Origin: Fragilariopsis cylindrus CCMP1102
Lineage: Eukaryota; Bacillariophyta; Bacillariophyceae; Bacillariales; Bacillariaceae
DNA: 64,000 nucleotides
Assembly: GCA_900095095.1 (NCBI GenBank)
Contig: FMBT01000295.1
Span: 1-64,000 of the forward strand
Direction of reading: 5' to 3'
Positions 33,083-44,284 of the stretch are shown here, piece by piece (within the stretch, counting starts at the first letter, position 1; every line of letters begins with the position of its first letter). The notes under the pieces were generated by a model that was not told where the DNA came from, ran no database searches, and was given only the letters and a program-made list of their open reading frames with translations. The position numbers were made by a program, and so were the translations under genes.

Positions 33083-35415
33083 ATGTCTTCTGCCAATGAA
33101 CCAACAGCATCGGAAACCAACGATGTCGTCCACGAAAAAACTGCAGTAGATGATGGCGATGATGACAACAGCAACAGCAACGTTACCGAAGATTATGGCA
33201 GTAAAAAAGACGAAACTGTTGATACTGACAGGAATTATAAAAAAGGCGATGGTGACAAAAATGATGACGGCATAATAGTTCCTGTAGTCCCTCCCGCAAA
33301 TAAGCCAAGTCTCGGCAACGACGAGGAAGACAATGCCAACGCAGTTGTAACATATCTATCCCGTCGTCCACCACCTGACAAGAAAAACGATATACTAACT
33401 AAAACGACAGGTAATGGGAAGAGATCTGAAGGTCGACAATGACGAGCACGGATGGGAAGAAGATGAGGAGGATGCCGAGATACGCCAAATACGAGCATTG
33501 ATGAATCCATTATCATCATCATCACCGTCGTCACCGTCGTCGTCAAATCCCGCCGAAGCTACAGTAGATGATTCCGAAAAATTACCATCATCAGCCACAG
33601 ATGATCAAAATAAAGAAAAGATCGAAAAATCCTCATCTTCCTCCTCCTCCTCCGCCTCCTTATTGTCTGAAAAATTACGGAAGGATCTAATTTGTGCGAT
33701 ATGTCACGAAATCACATATCCACCCGTCGGTTTAATGTGTGGCCATACATTTTGTCAACCTTGTATCTCGTGGTGGTTCGAACACGATAAAGCTGGGCGG
33801 TGTCCAACCTGTAGACGGGCTGTCGTCGGTTCTAGCAGCTATCGTCGTAATGTCGATGATGACGGGTTCTCTTCTCGGAGCATCACCTTGTTGGCTTCGC
33901 CTAATCTTGCTTTGAAGACTTGCATTATGGCAATGTTTGGTCCCGAAATTGTTGCTAGACTTCAGAACAGAAAAAGGGAAAGAAAACCCAAGGGAGAACG
34001 AGATGGAGCTCATAACGCTGGATATCAAATCATAAGTGAACTACGAGAGGAAACCTGGCACTACGTTGCAACAGGAACGACGACTTCGTCATGTGTAGAT
34101 GTCAATAGTGCTACTGCTACTGCCACTGCTATACCAGGAAGATTATTTATCCAAGTTCGACGAAGTATTGTTTTGGATGCAGAAGATCAGCGAATGCATT
34201 TAGCCTTAGCCATATATCAGAAACCAATGAAACAGTTACGAGCAGAGTACGATGATGATGATGATGATATTGATTACAACGGATCCTCAAGAGGATGCTT
34301 TCGAGTTCAACTATGTTTGTTGACCATGGGTACGTTATGTTATATTTCTTTTTGATGTCTTCTACGTAATCAATAGTTGAATACTCGTATTCATTCCGAC
34401 TATAAATTTCCACTAATGTTGTATTTTGTCTCTTTTCTTTTCCTTCATCATAGAGGAAGATGAAGCTGCGGACTCTGGTTTTCCTACGAACATAACAACA
34501 CCGGAAGACGAAATGTTGATGTGTGGTAACGGATGTAGTCGGTTTCTCTATTCTAGTTTGGATGTTCAGATGAAAAAAGATAATGGGGATATTTCTCCTT
34601 TGGCTCGCTTGTCTTGTGATGCCAACGGAAATTTTGACTACATATTAGATCCAACACAATCGGCTGGAAATCCCACTGAAACTCGAGCATTACTCTTTGA
34701 ACATTCTGAGACGGGTACGCAACTGGAAATTGATCTTGCTCAACTGCAGAATCGGGCTGGTGGTAGCACTTTGTTGCCCAACAGTCAACCCAAAATTAGA
34801 AGAACGCGTGATTATGATTACTCCAATGAAGATGGTGACTTCGGAATGGGGCGGGGCGATGAAAGCGAGGAAGAAGCCGAAAACCAGGATGAATTCGAGG
34901 AGGATGGCTTTCTGGTAGGTGAAAATGATGAAAGCGATGTGGAAGGCGCATTCAGTGACGGTGATGATGACAATGATGGCGATGATAGATGCGTGATATG
35001 CAAAGATGGTGGAGAATTAATGTTTTGCGACGGAGGAGAAAAGAACCATGGATGCTCACAAAGTTTTCATACGGCTTGTGTCGGACGATCTGTTATTCCA
35101 GAAGGGGACTGGATTTGTCAAGCTTGTGCACAATTGGCAGGGATCGAAGCTGGTTCAATTGGCCATGAATTTCCTGTGATAAATAAGACTTCGGAGAACG
35201 CAGACAAACGATCAGATGCTGAGCACGATGACGTCACTGATGACGAGGACGACGACGATGGCAGCAATTTCAACAGAGACGACGAAACGAAAGAAGACCC
35301 ATTGCAGCAAGACATAGATTGCGAAGATACACCAGTCGTGAAACCATCAGGCAACAGTAAAAACAACAACAACAACAAGCGTCGATTTGTACTCGAAGAT
35401 AGTGACAGTGACTAA
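33083..35415 (+). CDS. RING and PHD finger protein, probable chromatin E3 ligase
   Basis: Exons 33083-33346, 33411-34329 and 34454-35415 give 714 aa. Intron 1 is only 64 nt and has a perfect TACTAAC branch site 11 nt before its CAG acceptor; without it the frame would appear broken. Residues about 183-222 form a C3HC4 RING (CAICHE, CGHTFCQPC, CPTC). Residues about 573-620 form a PHD finger (CVIC, CDG, C, H..C, WICQAC). Long acidic Asp/Glu/Ser segments flank both, and the C-terminus ends EDSDSD. RING plus PHD suggests a ubiquitin ligase that reads histone tails in the nucleus; the substrate is unknown. The region between the two fingers looks ordered but is not recognised. Confidence 0.85.
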
Positions 35416-35790
35416 TATTATTATTAGATTAATAATTCTTCTAATATTGACACATTTTTTAGATGCGCAAAATTCAATTCAATAGGGATACGAATATCCA
35501 ATAAGGAAAATATGTTTTTATCATTTCACTTGCTAGAAATTTCATAATTAATTCAAATATCCTCCTCCCATCGCCACCCCATTCAAAGTTATAACTTATT
35601 TTGGAGCCTGAGGTGGAAAACCGCAGTCTGTCTGTGTAGGGGAAGGAATTGAGTTTAACAAAGCAGAATACAAAACCGTTATTCGACAAAGAAAGATACA
35701 ACAAGTTGAAATCAGTGACGAAAAATGAGGGAAAAACTTATTCAATACTTGGAATATATATATATAGGATATGTATGTAGTCCTATAGTC
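35416..35790. other. Convergent intergenic region
   Basis: It holds the 3' ends of the RING-PHD and cupin genes. A TATA microsatellite begins here (35753 on) and a longer one at about 35797-35822 reaches into the 3' end of the neighbouring frame. No gene was seen. Confidence 0.5.
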
Positions 35791-38118
35791 CTATGTATAT
35801 ATATATATATATATATATATAGCACGTACCATAATCTGATTATCTTTATCGTTACGTCCAGAACGTGTATTACATTGCATGTTGACATCCAAGCTAATTA
35901 TGAAATGAAACCAGTAACTCGGTAAGTACAAGACGTCACCCGCTTCAAGAATAACCTCGGTAGAAGTGGCATTATTGGCAAGGAGCGATAGGGATTCTTT
36001 ATATTCTTTCCATGAAAGACCAGACGATGATGATGTAAATGCGTTATTTTCTGCTTCTTCGACATCATCGTCATTGTCATTATCGTCATTCTTACCATTA
36101 TAATAGTCTGTACTAGCTGTCGTCCAATCTACTTTCGAATGACGTGCCGATGGATGTTTCATAGGAAACAAACCCATGTTGGGACATTGTTCTGGTCTAG
36201 ACAAAATATAACGCCTTGTCCCACCGAGAATAGCAATCGTATTGCGACTAGCATCGTAATGATTGGCAGCAATCATACCTGGCATACCAAATCTACAATG
36301 TATTCCCTTTTGTTGGTCTGGATCTACCAAGTATAAACTGGGTACTTCCTCTTCTTCTAGCAGTTGGTCATCGTTTGTGGGTTCTTCTCGTTCTTGTCGT
36401 TGCCGTCCTCGTCGTCCTCGACGTTTTTTTTTTCGTCGCTGTTGTTTGTCACTGCTTATTTCATTCGACCTTCTTGGTTGAAAGAAAGGGAGTTCATCAA
36501 ACAGATATTCAGTCGAATTTGTTTCGCAATCCTTCTTTTCGCCACATCCGACCAATCGAAAATAGTAATAGTATGAACTTTTATCTCTAATTTGATTTGT
36601 ATCGTAATACTGAATACCATCCGTACTACTTATATTCACTTTGTTTTCTTTTTTCTTTGCAAGATTATACCATTTTTCATAAGTCATAGAAATCAATTTA
36701 GTTGGTGGCGGCAACGGTTTTTCCTGTAAATTATCATAGTTGGTGGTTTTCTCTTTCTTCTTTTGATTACTAATAGTATCATATGTATTTATGGGCGGTG
36801 GACGACGCTTTCTTTGTTGTCGAAACAATATTTGATTCGTAACAGCTCGTTCGGCTCGATGATATATTGTTCTCTTTCTATCATTGTTTTTTTCATCATT
36901 GATAACATCGCTATTATTGTCGTTATTATTGTGGCTATCACTATCGCTATCACTATCGCTACCAGTATGATCAAGACCACCAAATAACTTTCGTCGATAA
37001 TTCTCATCATTCCATCGTTCGACGGTATTGGCTACACTGGGATCGTTCCGAACAACGAATGGAACCTCTTTTGATCGATAACGGAGTATTTTCCTATAAT
37101 CATTACTGTAATCGAAGACGCAGACACCCAAATGAGCCATGATGGTGGCACTTTCACTTTCTCTTTCGTTGCTATTTTCACTCCTTTCGTTACTATCATA
37201 CCCTCCCAAGGGCAAACTCTGAGTGGGTGGCCAATGTTGTAGAATATCAATTGTTTTGTATTCTCGAGGATATCTTGGAGGGGGATAATCGGGACAATTA
37301 TATATGTCGTAGTTGTTATCGTCATCGTTTTGGATATTTGACGATGACGACGAATCCAATGCCAGTGGTGGTGGTGGTGGTGGTAGTGGCGGTGCAATCA
37401 AGCGATTATATATTGACTCACGTCGTGCTTTTCGTACGACAAGAAGTGATCGTTCGGGATTGTCTGGATGATATCGTTCGTCCCAATCTTGTCGTAAACG
37501 AGCATATATATCAGACTTGTCACCGATATGAGGCATTGAATGAGGAATTTTATATACTGAAGATGAAGAGGATGACGAAATCTCTTCTTTGTCAATCTTC
37601 TCCGTATCTGTTGTTAATACGGCTTTAAGAAACAGATCCTTGCTACTCATAGTATTCGCAGTAGTAGTAGTAGTAGTAGTAATGTTGTTAAAATATAGTT
37701 CCAGGTACGACAAATCACCGTCATCTATAAAAAGAAAGATCAAACAAACCAAACCACCAGCTACCAAAATAGATAGAAAAACCGTCGCGGTCATCAAATA
37801 ACAAATGCATCGTTCTTCTTTTTCTTTTTCTCTTTTAATTTTGTTGTGAGTATTATGGATGCCATTTATTCGTTGTCGTTGTATTCCTCTTATTGGGTTT
37901 GCAATAACGTTGACGCGGATATATCTTTTGTTACCATTATTTTTTTCATTGTTATCGTCATCGTTATCATTATTGCACTTTATTATTTTTTGTGTTCTCG
38001 TTCTACCTGTGGTCGCCGTTACCGTCGAGAAGGTTTTCGTCTCACCACAACCATCGATCTCATCATCGCGATTGCTGTCACTGTCATCTGTGACAGCATT
38101 GTGACGATGACGCATCAT
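35791..38118 (-). CDS. Membrane-anchored JmjC/cupin_8 oxygenase-like protein
   Basis: A single frame of 775 aa. A membrane segment lies at about residues 106-130, preceded by a Lys/Arg/Glu-rich stretch, so it is probably a type II protein with the catalytic part in the lumen. The cupin/JmjC core spans the last 220 residues: the metal-binding NHYDAS (HxD) followed by ILGGTRRYIL and the distal His in LPSYWFHFIISLD. These are the Fe(II)/2-oxoglutarate ligand positions of the JmjC-hydroxylase/cupin_8 family. An upstream segment (VCVFDYSNDYRKIL to PFVVRND) matches the start of that fold. Long Asp/Asn/Ser runs separate the parts. The last residues (IYIYIYT) are encoded by a TA microsatellite and may not be the original end. 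Substrate unknown; protein or glycan hydroxylation is possible. Confidence 0.8.
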   Translation of the reverse strand: MMRHRHNAVTDDSDSNRDDEIDGCGETKTFSTVTATTGRTRTQKIIKCNNDNDDDNNEKNNGNKRYIRVNVIANPIRGIQRQRINGIHNTHNKIKREKEKEERCICYLMTATVFLSILVAGGLVCLIFLFIDDGDLSYLELYFNNITTTTTTTANTMSSKDLFLKAVLTTDTEKIDKEEISSSSSSSVYKIPHSMPHIGDKSDIYARLRQDWDERYHPDNPERSLLVVRKARRESIYNRLIAPPLPPPPPPLALDSSSSSNIQNDDDNNYDIYNCPDYPPPRYPREYKTIDILQHWPPTQSLPLGGYDSNERSENSNERESESATIMAHLGVCVFDYSNDYRKILRYRSKEVPFVVRNDPSVANTVERWNDENYRRKLFGGLDHTGSDSDSDSDSHNNNDNNSDVINDEKNNDRKRTIYHRAERAVTNQILFRQQRKRRPPPINTYDTISNQKKKEKTTNYDNLQEKPLPPPTKLISMTYEKWYNLAKKKENKVNISSTDGIQYYDTNQIRDKSSYYYYFRLVGCGEKKDCETNSTEYLFDELPFFQPRRSNEISSDKQQRRKKKRRGRRGRQRQEREEPTNDDQLLEEEEVPSLYLVDPDQQKGIHCRFGMPGMIAANHYDASRNTIAILGGTRRYILSRPEQCPNMGLFPMKHPSARHSKVDWTTASTDYYNGKNDDNDNDDDVEEAENNAFTSSSSGLSWKEYKESLSLLANNATSTEVILEAGDVLYLPSYWFHFIISLDVNMQCNTRSGRNDKDNQIMVRAIYIYIYIYT

Positions 38119-38502
38119 TTATCGTTTCTTCTTCTTTTTTCTACAACTATCTTACAGAAACAATACTTTCAACTCTCCGGTTGTAGTCATTGTTTAAGTT
38201 GATGTTATTTAGTATTATTCATATATATATATTATAATCAAATATTTAAGAATAGAAGCATAGAAATTCAAGCGACAATTTTCCGAAATTGTAAATTCTG
38301 TACATATTCTATTATTCGACTTTCAATTTATTGTATGAAACTTGGAATTAATTCAACAATTGAATGGCGCGCAATTTTTAGACAGAATTAGCGCTCAAAA
38401 ATATGCTGAAGAGAGACAGATATATCTTTTTTTTGACATGAAGCGAATTTCAAAATCTACGACTACAATATAATTTAACACCGACAACATATCGTCATCA
38501 GA
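38119..38502. promoter_or_regulatory. Divergent promoter region
   Basis: About 385 bp between the cupin and EEP gene starts. It is AT-rich with a short TATATA run near 38221. No specific motif was recognised. Confidence 0.35.
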
Positions 38503-40121
38503 ATGAAGCCTATCAGGATCGCATCCTTCAACACCTATCTGATATGCAACAGATTCAACAGTAACCGTGTAACAAATCCTGAGAAACGAGCATCCAAGAT
38601 TCGTCGTGATTTTCTGTTGTCATCGTCGTCCACATCGACGAAGCAAAAGGATCACAGCACCACTAGCAACAACAACGTCGTCGACGACAATAATGATGGT
38701 ATTCCAGCAAACAGAAAACCCATTGAGTCAATTCCGGACTTGTGTTTCTTCCAGGAAGGTTAGTAAAATTGTCACAGCGTAGCGTTCGAGCGTGTTTGTC
38801 AATTACATGTGGGTCAGTGCCGATTATCTCGCGACTAATCTGATGTTGTGATTGTATTTATTTATATACTATTGATTATCATTGTTCTTTTATTTTTTCT
38901 TCTAAAATAATAGTATGGGGGAGTGGTATTCGAGAGCTAACCAACAATATCGATCATGACTCTATCCCTCCTCGACGATCATCGTTATTTCCATCGTCGT
39001 CGCTAAGAAACAATCAAACAACAGCAACTACTACTACTACTGGATCTTCTTCTTCGTCTTTCATTATTAATAATTTGATAGAAATGATTGATACGATATA
39101 TTTTCATTGGTTAAAAACTGGAGGTTTGTATGATATCTCGAAGATGACAACGACGAAACAGAAACCTTCTATTATAAAATGTCTGTATCGAAACAAACAT
39201 ACATTTGCGATAAGTCGTTCAAAATCACAAAAGGGTGTAGAGGCAACTTTATGGGATATACCTCAATGGTCGGAGGATGATAATAATAAAAATGATGATG
39301 AGATAATAGAAAAAGAAGGAGCACATAATAGTAAGCAAACAAAAAAGAGACTACTTGTTTTTAATACCCATCTAGATCCATGGGATACGATGAATCGAAA
39401 GAAACAAGTCAATGAAATTTTTGATTTTATCAACGATACATTACGATCGATCGAAGAAGAAATAATGATGATCAATACTGTCGTCGTCGATGATAATGAT
39501 GATGACGAAAAAGAAGAAATAGGACAACAACGACAACAGCAGCGAGACAATTGGTGGTCAAATACAGGTGTATTAGTTGTTGGTGATTTCAACATCAAGG
39601 CTGGGTCAACAGAATATCATGAAACATTGATGTCGATGTCCAACAACAAAAATAATAATTATGACGAGAGTAATCGAGGACAAAAACAACATCAATGTAA
39701 CTGGAAGGATTATTTTTTCGGTATAGAAGAAGAAGATAATAATGAAAACACCAACACCAACAACAACGAAAAAAGCAAGAAAATCAATCTTCATCCACAA
39801 CATCATACTTATTCTATACAAAATTCTTTGGCAGAATATCCAAATGACTGTGGTCGAATAGATTATATTTTTGGGATACAAGATCTCACAACAACCTTAT
39901 CATTGTCATCAATATCAAAGCGAGAGTACCAGAAACACCAGCATCAGGAAAAGAAGAATATGAAGATGAAGAGTATAATAAGCACTTCTTCTTCTTCTCG
40001 TACTTTTATGACATTAGATCAAGTCTCTCGATCGATTCGAAAAGAACCAATCGGTGATGAATCTTCGGATCATTATGCACTTATTCTGGATTTGATCCCC
40101 CATCGGATTGTTGTTTCTTAG
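38503..40121 (+). CDS. Endonuclease/exonuclease/phosphatase-fold hydrolase
   Basis: Exons 38503-38758 and 38914-40121 (GT-AG) give 487 aa. The order of EEP motifs is clear: IASFNTYL at residues 6-13, FFQEG (catalytic Glu) at the end of exon 1, NTHLDPW in mid-protein, VVGDFNI (Asp and Asn) later, and a C-terminal DCGRIDYIFG plus SSDHYALI with the catalytic Asp-His. All Mg-binding and catalytic positions appear intact. Family members include neutral sphingomyelinases, inositol-phosphate phosphatases and nucleases; the HLDPW and DYIFG context is nearest to sphingomyelinase-like members, but the substrate is not decided by the sequence. Asn/Asp/Lys runs inflate the loops. There is no signal peptide. 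Confidence 0.85.
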
Positions 40122-40337
40122 CGTATAAAATAATAAATAGTCATTTATTTAGTTTCTGAATAGCAGTAGTAGTTTTTTTATTTTCGAGTGGGAGTAGGAT
40201 CTGAATCTTATATACTGTTATAATGATAGAACGTATCATCTCATACTGTAGTATTGATTGAATTCATCATTCCATCTCTTCCAAAAAGGCCAAGTAAATA
40301 AACATATAAATAATGAAGAAAAAAAGTCGATCTTTTA

Positions 40338-40691
40338 TTATTTTTTCTTGTTCTTCTTAGATGTTGTTGTTAAACCAGCATTTAGTAAATCATCAAAATT
40401 TTCAGTCTTTTTTTTCGTAGTTTTCTTTTTGGGAACACCACCTGCTTTATTTATTGCTCCTCCTGCTCCTGCTGCTGCTGCTGCTACTACTCCTGCTGCT
40501 TTTACTGCTGCAGCATTGGCTTCTTCTTCAGCTTTTTTTGCTTGTTTCGCTGCCAATTTAGCTTGTAACTTAACGGCATCCTCTTGATTACGTTGTGCGG
40601 GTGTACCCTCCCGTGAATTTCCACCACCTTTAGCATCCTGCTTAGCTTGATTCTTAGCACGATCTCTATCTCTTTGATCACCACGAGACAT
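40338..40691 (-). CDS. SERF: SERF-like (4F5 domain) small protein
   Basis: A protein of 117 aa. The N-terminus MSRGDQRDRDRAKNQAKQ matches the 4F5/SERF domain (family consensus close to M-A-R-G-N-Q-R-D-x-A-R-x-K-N). SERF proteins are small, highly charged proteins that bind RNA and promote aggregation of amyloid-prone proteins. The family is usually about 60-100 aa; the extra length is an Ala run (about residues 63-80) and a Lys-rich tail. The gene converges with the EEP gene. Confidence 0.8.
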   Translation of the reverse strand: MSRGDQRDRDRAKNQAKQDAKGGGNSREGTPAQRNQEDAVKLQAKLAAKQAKKAEEEANAAAVKAAGVVAAAAAGAGGAINKAGGVPKKKTTKKKTENFDDLLNAGLTTTSKKNKKK

Positions 40692-41148
40692 TATTATGGG
40701 ATAATATTATTATTATAGAAGTACAATTTACAAGTACTATTACGATAGTATTATCGGTTGATGCAGATGGTAATATGTCTATCGCTGATGCATTTACGAC
40801 GTCGTGTAGTGTGTCACCTATACGATTCTTAAATATTGCAAGGTGACTTTGAGGCTGATAAGCGTTGTTAACATTTCTTGTATTGCTAATATAACGGCAC
40901 TGCTCAACGATGAGATTGCTGTGGTTGTGTTTTATAACGTGGCAAAACAAGAACTAAACTAAATGTTTCCAGTCACGAGTTCGAGAGTGGCCCTGACATT
41001 CTAATTTGAAATTCGAAGAAATTTTCAAATTATTAACTTTGTTCATTGTCATCGTGATGGTTTATGGTTGTTGATAGATAAGTTAGTTGATGCATAGAAA
41101 AGGAATAGAAAAAAAAGCATACGACTGTTACAGCATAACAAAGAAACG
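40692..41148. promoter_or_regulatory. Divergent promoter region
   Basis: About 460 bp between the SERF-like and DCTN5 starts. No motif was recognised. A GAGTTCGAGAGTGG string near 40979 looks like a tRNA T-arm, but no acceptor stem or anticodon arm fits around it. Confidence 0.35.
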
Positions 41149-42004
41149 ATGGCAGACAGCAACGATAATAAGAATGATGACAATAATGATGATGATACTG
41201 ATGATGATACATACATCAAAACAACAACACATAATTATGTTTCACGGAGGGCTATAATTGATGGTGCAAAACAGGTTGAAATTAGAGGACGATCAATAAT
41301 ACACGAAAAGGTTAAAGTTCGTGGTGATTTATCAATAATTAAAATTGGTCGTTACGTTGAAATTGGTTCATCAACATTACTGGAACCATCATATAATCCA
41401 TACAATCAAGATAATGATAATAATAACAATAATAATAATAAAAAATATATACCAATGATTATTGGCAGTCATACACATATCGGAAAGGAATGTACTATAC
41501 AAGCAGCAGCGATTGGAAGTAGTAAGTAACTAAACTTTGAATAACATAAATTATATGATATTTATAAACTGTACTATATACAGAAACAATCCGTGTTCCA
41601 CACCAAAATCACGATGAATTGATAGTTACTACTATAGCTAAGGTACACAACAACACTCACGCTATAGATAAATAAATTTTCTCTCCTATTTTTCTTTTCT
41701 ATTTTTTTCTCACAATAAATAAATAGTGGTATGGATTGGTGATAATGTTAAAATTGGTAAACGATGTATTATTAAAGATAATTGTATTATAGAATCAAAT
41801 ATCGTATTAGGAAATGACACCGTTATTCCACCATTTACATTACTATCATCATCGAATAATAGTAGTAATAGTAGTACACGTAGTAGTAGTAATAATAATA
41901 ATAATACGTATGAAGAACTTCCACCAAGTGTAGCAGTAACGACACAGGAAGTTTCACTTGATAGATATTCTGAATTCAAACAAGAACAACGGAATAAGCA
42001 ATAA
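41149..42004 (+). CDS. DCTN5: Dynactin subunit 5 (p25)
   Basis: Exons 41149-41521 and 41727-42004 (208-nt GT-AG intron) give 216 aa. A left-handed beta-helix of hexapeptide repeats is visible: VEIRGRSIIHEKVKVRGDL, IGRYVEIGSSTLLEPSY, IIGSHTHIGKECTIQAAAIGS, then after splicing VWIGDNVKIGKRCIIKDNC and IVLGNDTVIPPFTLLSS. The order and spacing align with animal and fungal p25. This subunit sits at the pointed end of dynactin and helps adaptor and cargo binding for dynein. An N-terminal Asn/Asp run and Asn/Ser runs inside loops are microsatellite additions. Presence of p25 fits an organism with dynein-dynactin transport. Confidence 0.88.
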
Positions 42005-42274
42005 GCAATAAGCAATAGAATTAGTGTATATACATACATATATAGAAGTTATAATAACAATACAAAGCAAACGATTTTTATCATATTATAGTCTCCATAT
42101 ATTACTAGTAGAACTACTAGGATCTACGAGTTGTAGCTACTAATGATATACTGCAACTATGGAATAATACCTGTACTATAATAAGTAATAATAATAGAAC
42201 TATATTTTATTTTATAATTTTAATTGGTTTCCTATACTGCAAAAAAAATCCCCCCCCTCCACCCACATCATGCT

Positions 42275-43675
42275 TTAATTCTTATTAGAGACCATATCGT
42301 TCCAAAGGTTTTCCAATTGAATTGTGTCCATAGACTGTAATTTTTCTAATGAATCCTTCACAAATTCTTCCAGTGTCATTGTTTGGGGACAATATGATGC
42401 ACCATATGCTATTGCAACCTGTAATAATGTTGGAACACACTTCTTGCTGTTCTTGTTCTCGTGAGTAGTCGGAAGAGCATCATCATAATCATCATCCTGA
42501 GACAAATTACGTGTAGATGCGCCTTCGGTGGATGCTGTTGCTGTTACTACTTCAAGTAATTGACTTCTTCCCACCTCAATGATTTCTGACGACGAACGTG
42601 ACAGTGCTGTTGTTGCTGTTGCTGTTGTTTGTGCCGCCGATAATAATTCATTATTATTATTGATTTCTAGTTGCTGAAAAAATACTTGACGGATTTTTTT
42701 ATTTAAATCTTGATCATCACTTGTTTGTGCCGATGCCTGGAATGGTATGGCAACTGCAGTAGAACCGAGTGCATCGATCAAGGTCTCAACGATATCGCCG
42801 TTAATTTGTTGTATATCCTTGTTGTTGTTGTTGTTGTTGTTGTTTGTTAACGGTTCCAATTTTCCATAAACAACTTCACATGCATATTTCACAACCGATT
42901 TATCAATTGCTGTCGACGTCGACATCGACGTCGACGATAACAATTCCATATGAAGTAAAAGAAGCAATATAGGTTCGAATGATTCGTCTAATGGTAACAA
43001 ATATTCTAGTGTCCTATAAACTTCACCGTCGTGTAGATCAACGTTATGAAGAGTTAACGCGGTGCTACATTCATCATTCGTCATGATAGTGGATCCCTTA
43101 TCATTATTATCATGTTCGTCGAGACGAGTGTCAGATTGGGAGAATGACTCTATATTGAAATCACTATTAACAAATACGGATGGCTTGGATTGTAAAGCGG
43201 TTGTAATAATGGTAGAGTTTCGATCGTTTGTATCACCCTCGTGATCTTCTTTGTTATCAATACCGCAATAGCAATCTAGAATCAAGGACTCAAGTTGAGA
43301 TTCAGGCATTGGATCAAATTCCACGTTTGCAACATGAGACTTCATTTCTGGAACTGGAGTGATAACAGTTGCAGTTGTTGCACGCGTAGTAATAGGACTA
43401 ACAGCTTCTTGACAATTACCATCGTAGTCATCATAAGTCGTTATCTTCCTTCGTTTGTTCTGTGGTGATTGACTATCATTCGTAGTGGAGAAAATGTTGT
43501 TGCTAGGACCAACAACATTCGCAACGTATTCCATGTCGATGCTATCGTAGGAGAAATCTTTCAGACCAGGGATTTCGTTGAAATCTACATTGATAGGTTC
43601 CATATCTTCTTCTCCGTCATCATCATGCACGTGATGATTTCGAAAAGGATTTGTTGAAGATGTATGTTGATTCAT
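42275..43675 (-). CDS. Hypothetical acidic nuclear-type protein
   Basis: One frame of 466 aa without a known domain. An acidic N-terminus is followed by a basic NKRRKIT stretch near residue 73 that could be a nuclear localisation signal, then Ser/Thr/Asn-rich linkers. A more ordered helical C-terminal portion contains TLLQVAIAYGASYCPQTM and ends with helices (EEFVKDSLEKLQSM, LENLWNDM). An eleven-base palindrome-rich stretch of GACGTCGAC units (42915-42935) lies within the frame. The function is unknown. Confidence 0.65.
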   Translation of the reverse strand: MNQHTSSTNPFRNHHVHDDDGEEDMEPINVDFNEIPGLKDFSYDSIDMEYVANVVGPSNNIFSTTNDSQSPQNKRRKITTYDDYDGNCQEAVSPITTRATTATVITPVPEMKSHVANVEFDPMPESQLESLILDCYCGIDNKEDHEGDTNDRNSTIITTALQSKPSVFVNSDFNIESFSQSDTRLDEHDNNDKGSTIMTNDECSTALTLHNVDLHDGEVYRTLEYLLPLDESFEPILLLLLHMELLSSTSMSTSTAIDKSVVKYACEVVYGKLEPLTNNNNNNNNKDIQQINGDIVETLIDALGSTAVAIPFQASAQTSDDQDLNKKIRQVFFQQLEINNNNELLSAAQTTATATTALSRSSSEIIEVGRSQLLEVVTATASTEGASTRNLSQDDDYDDALPTTHENKNSKKCVPTLLQVAIAYGASYCPQTMTLEEFVKDSLEKLQSMDTIQLENLWNDMVSNKN

Positions 43676-44284
43676 GTTCGTATTGATTATAAATAATGAT
43701 AGTGATAGCGTCCAGAAAAATAGTGAAACTGTTGATCTGTTCTAATGCTGATTTCTTTTTTGTGAGACTATAGAGTTTGGAATCGATTATGTCCACGAGA
43801 AGGCTCTCTCTGCAATTGCTCGCCGATGCTATCCATGAGAATATTTCCTACATCTTTCATTATCAAGTTGTGGCGTGTTTCTCGCCCTACCAACCTCTAC
43901 TGTCTGTTGGTGTTTCATCTCCAAGTTTTCTGCTCTCTCCACGCTCTTCAATGCTCCCACGGAGGCGGTTCGATTTCATTTCCGTTGGTGTGTGTTTTCG
44001 AGTTTTCCCAAGTCCCAGCTCGAATTGCGAAATAAAGAAAATTAGTGGATAAGTTACTAGTACTACTAATACACGGTATCATACATACCATTGCTACAAT
44101 AACGTAATATGTACAGTGTACAGTAGGAGAGAAATGTTCAATGTCAAGTAAAAGAAACTAAAGTATGTCAAAATGTGGAATTTGTCCGCACAAAATAAAA
44201 ATTTAAAAAAATACCCATCACACATAATGAAAGGAAGAATGCCAATGGTGTTGGACATGTATTGAATAAAGAGAAAATACGCTT
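43676..44284. promoter_or_regulatory. Divergent promoter region
   Basis: About 600 bp between the acidic protein and the AAA ATPase gene. A frame of 88 codons starts at 43789 but has no support. No motif was recognised. Confidence 0.35.

Noticed and set aside
33347-33442. Apparent frameshift in the RING-PHD gene
   Set aside because: Explained by a 64-nt GT-AG intron with a TACTAAC branch site.
40971-41000. Possible tRNA T-arm (GAGTTCGAGAGTGG)
   Set aside because: No matching acceptor stem, D-arm or anticodon arm around it. No convincing tRNA was found anywhere in the window.
41582-41643. Possible extra internal exon in DCTN5
   Set aside because: Including it breaks phase, and direct joining of 41521 to 41727 gives a continuous match to the p25 fold.
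43789-44052. 88-codon plus-strand frame between two divergent genes
   Set aside because: No family, composition unlike neighbouring coding sequence, and it occupies a promoter region.
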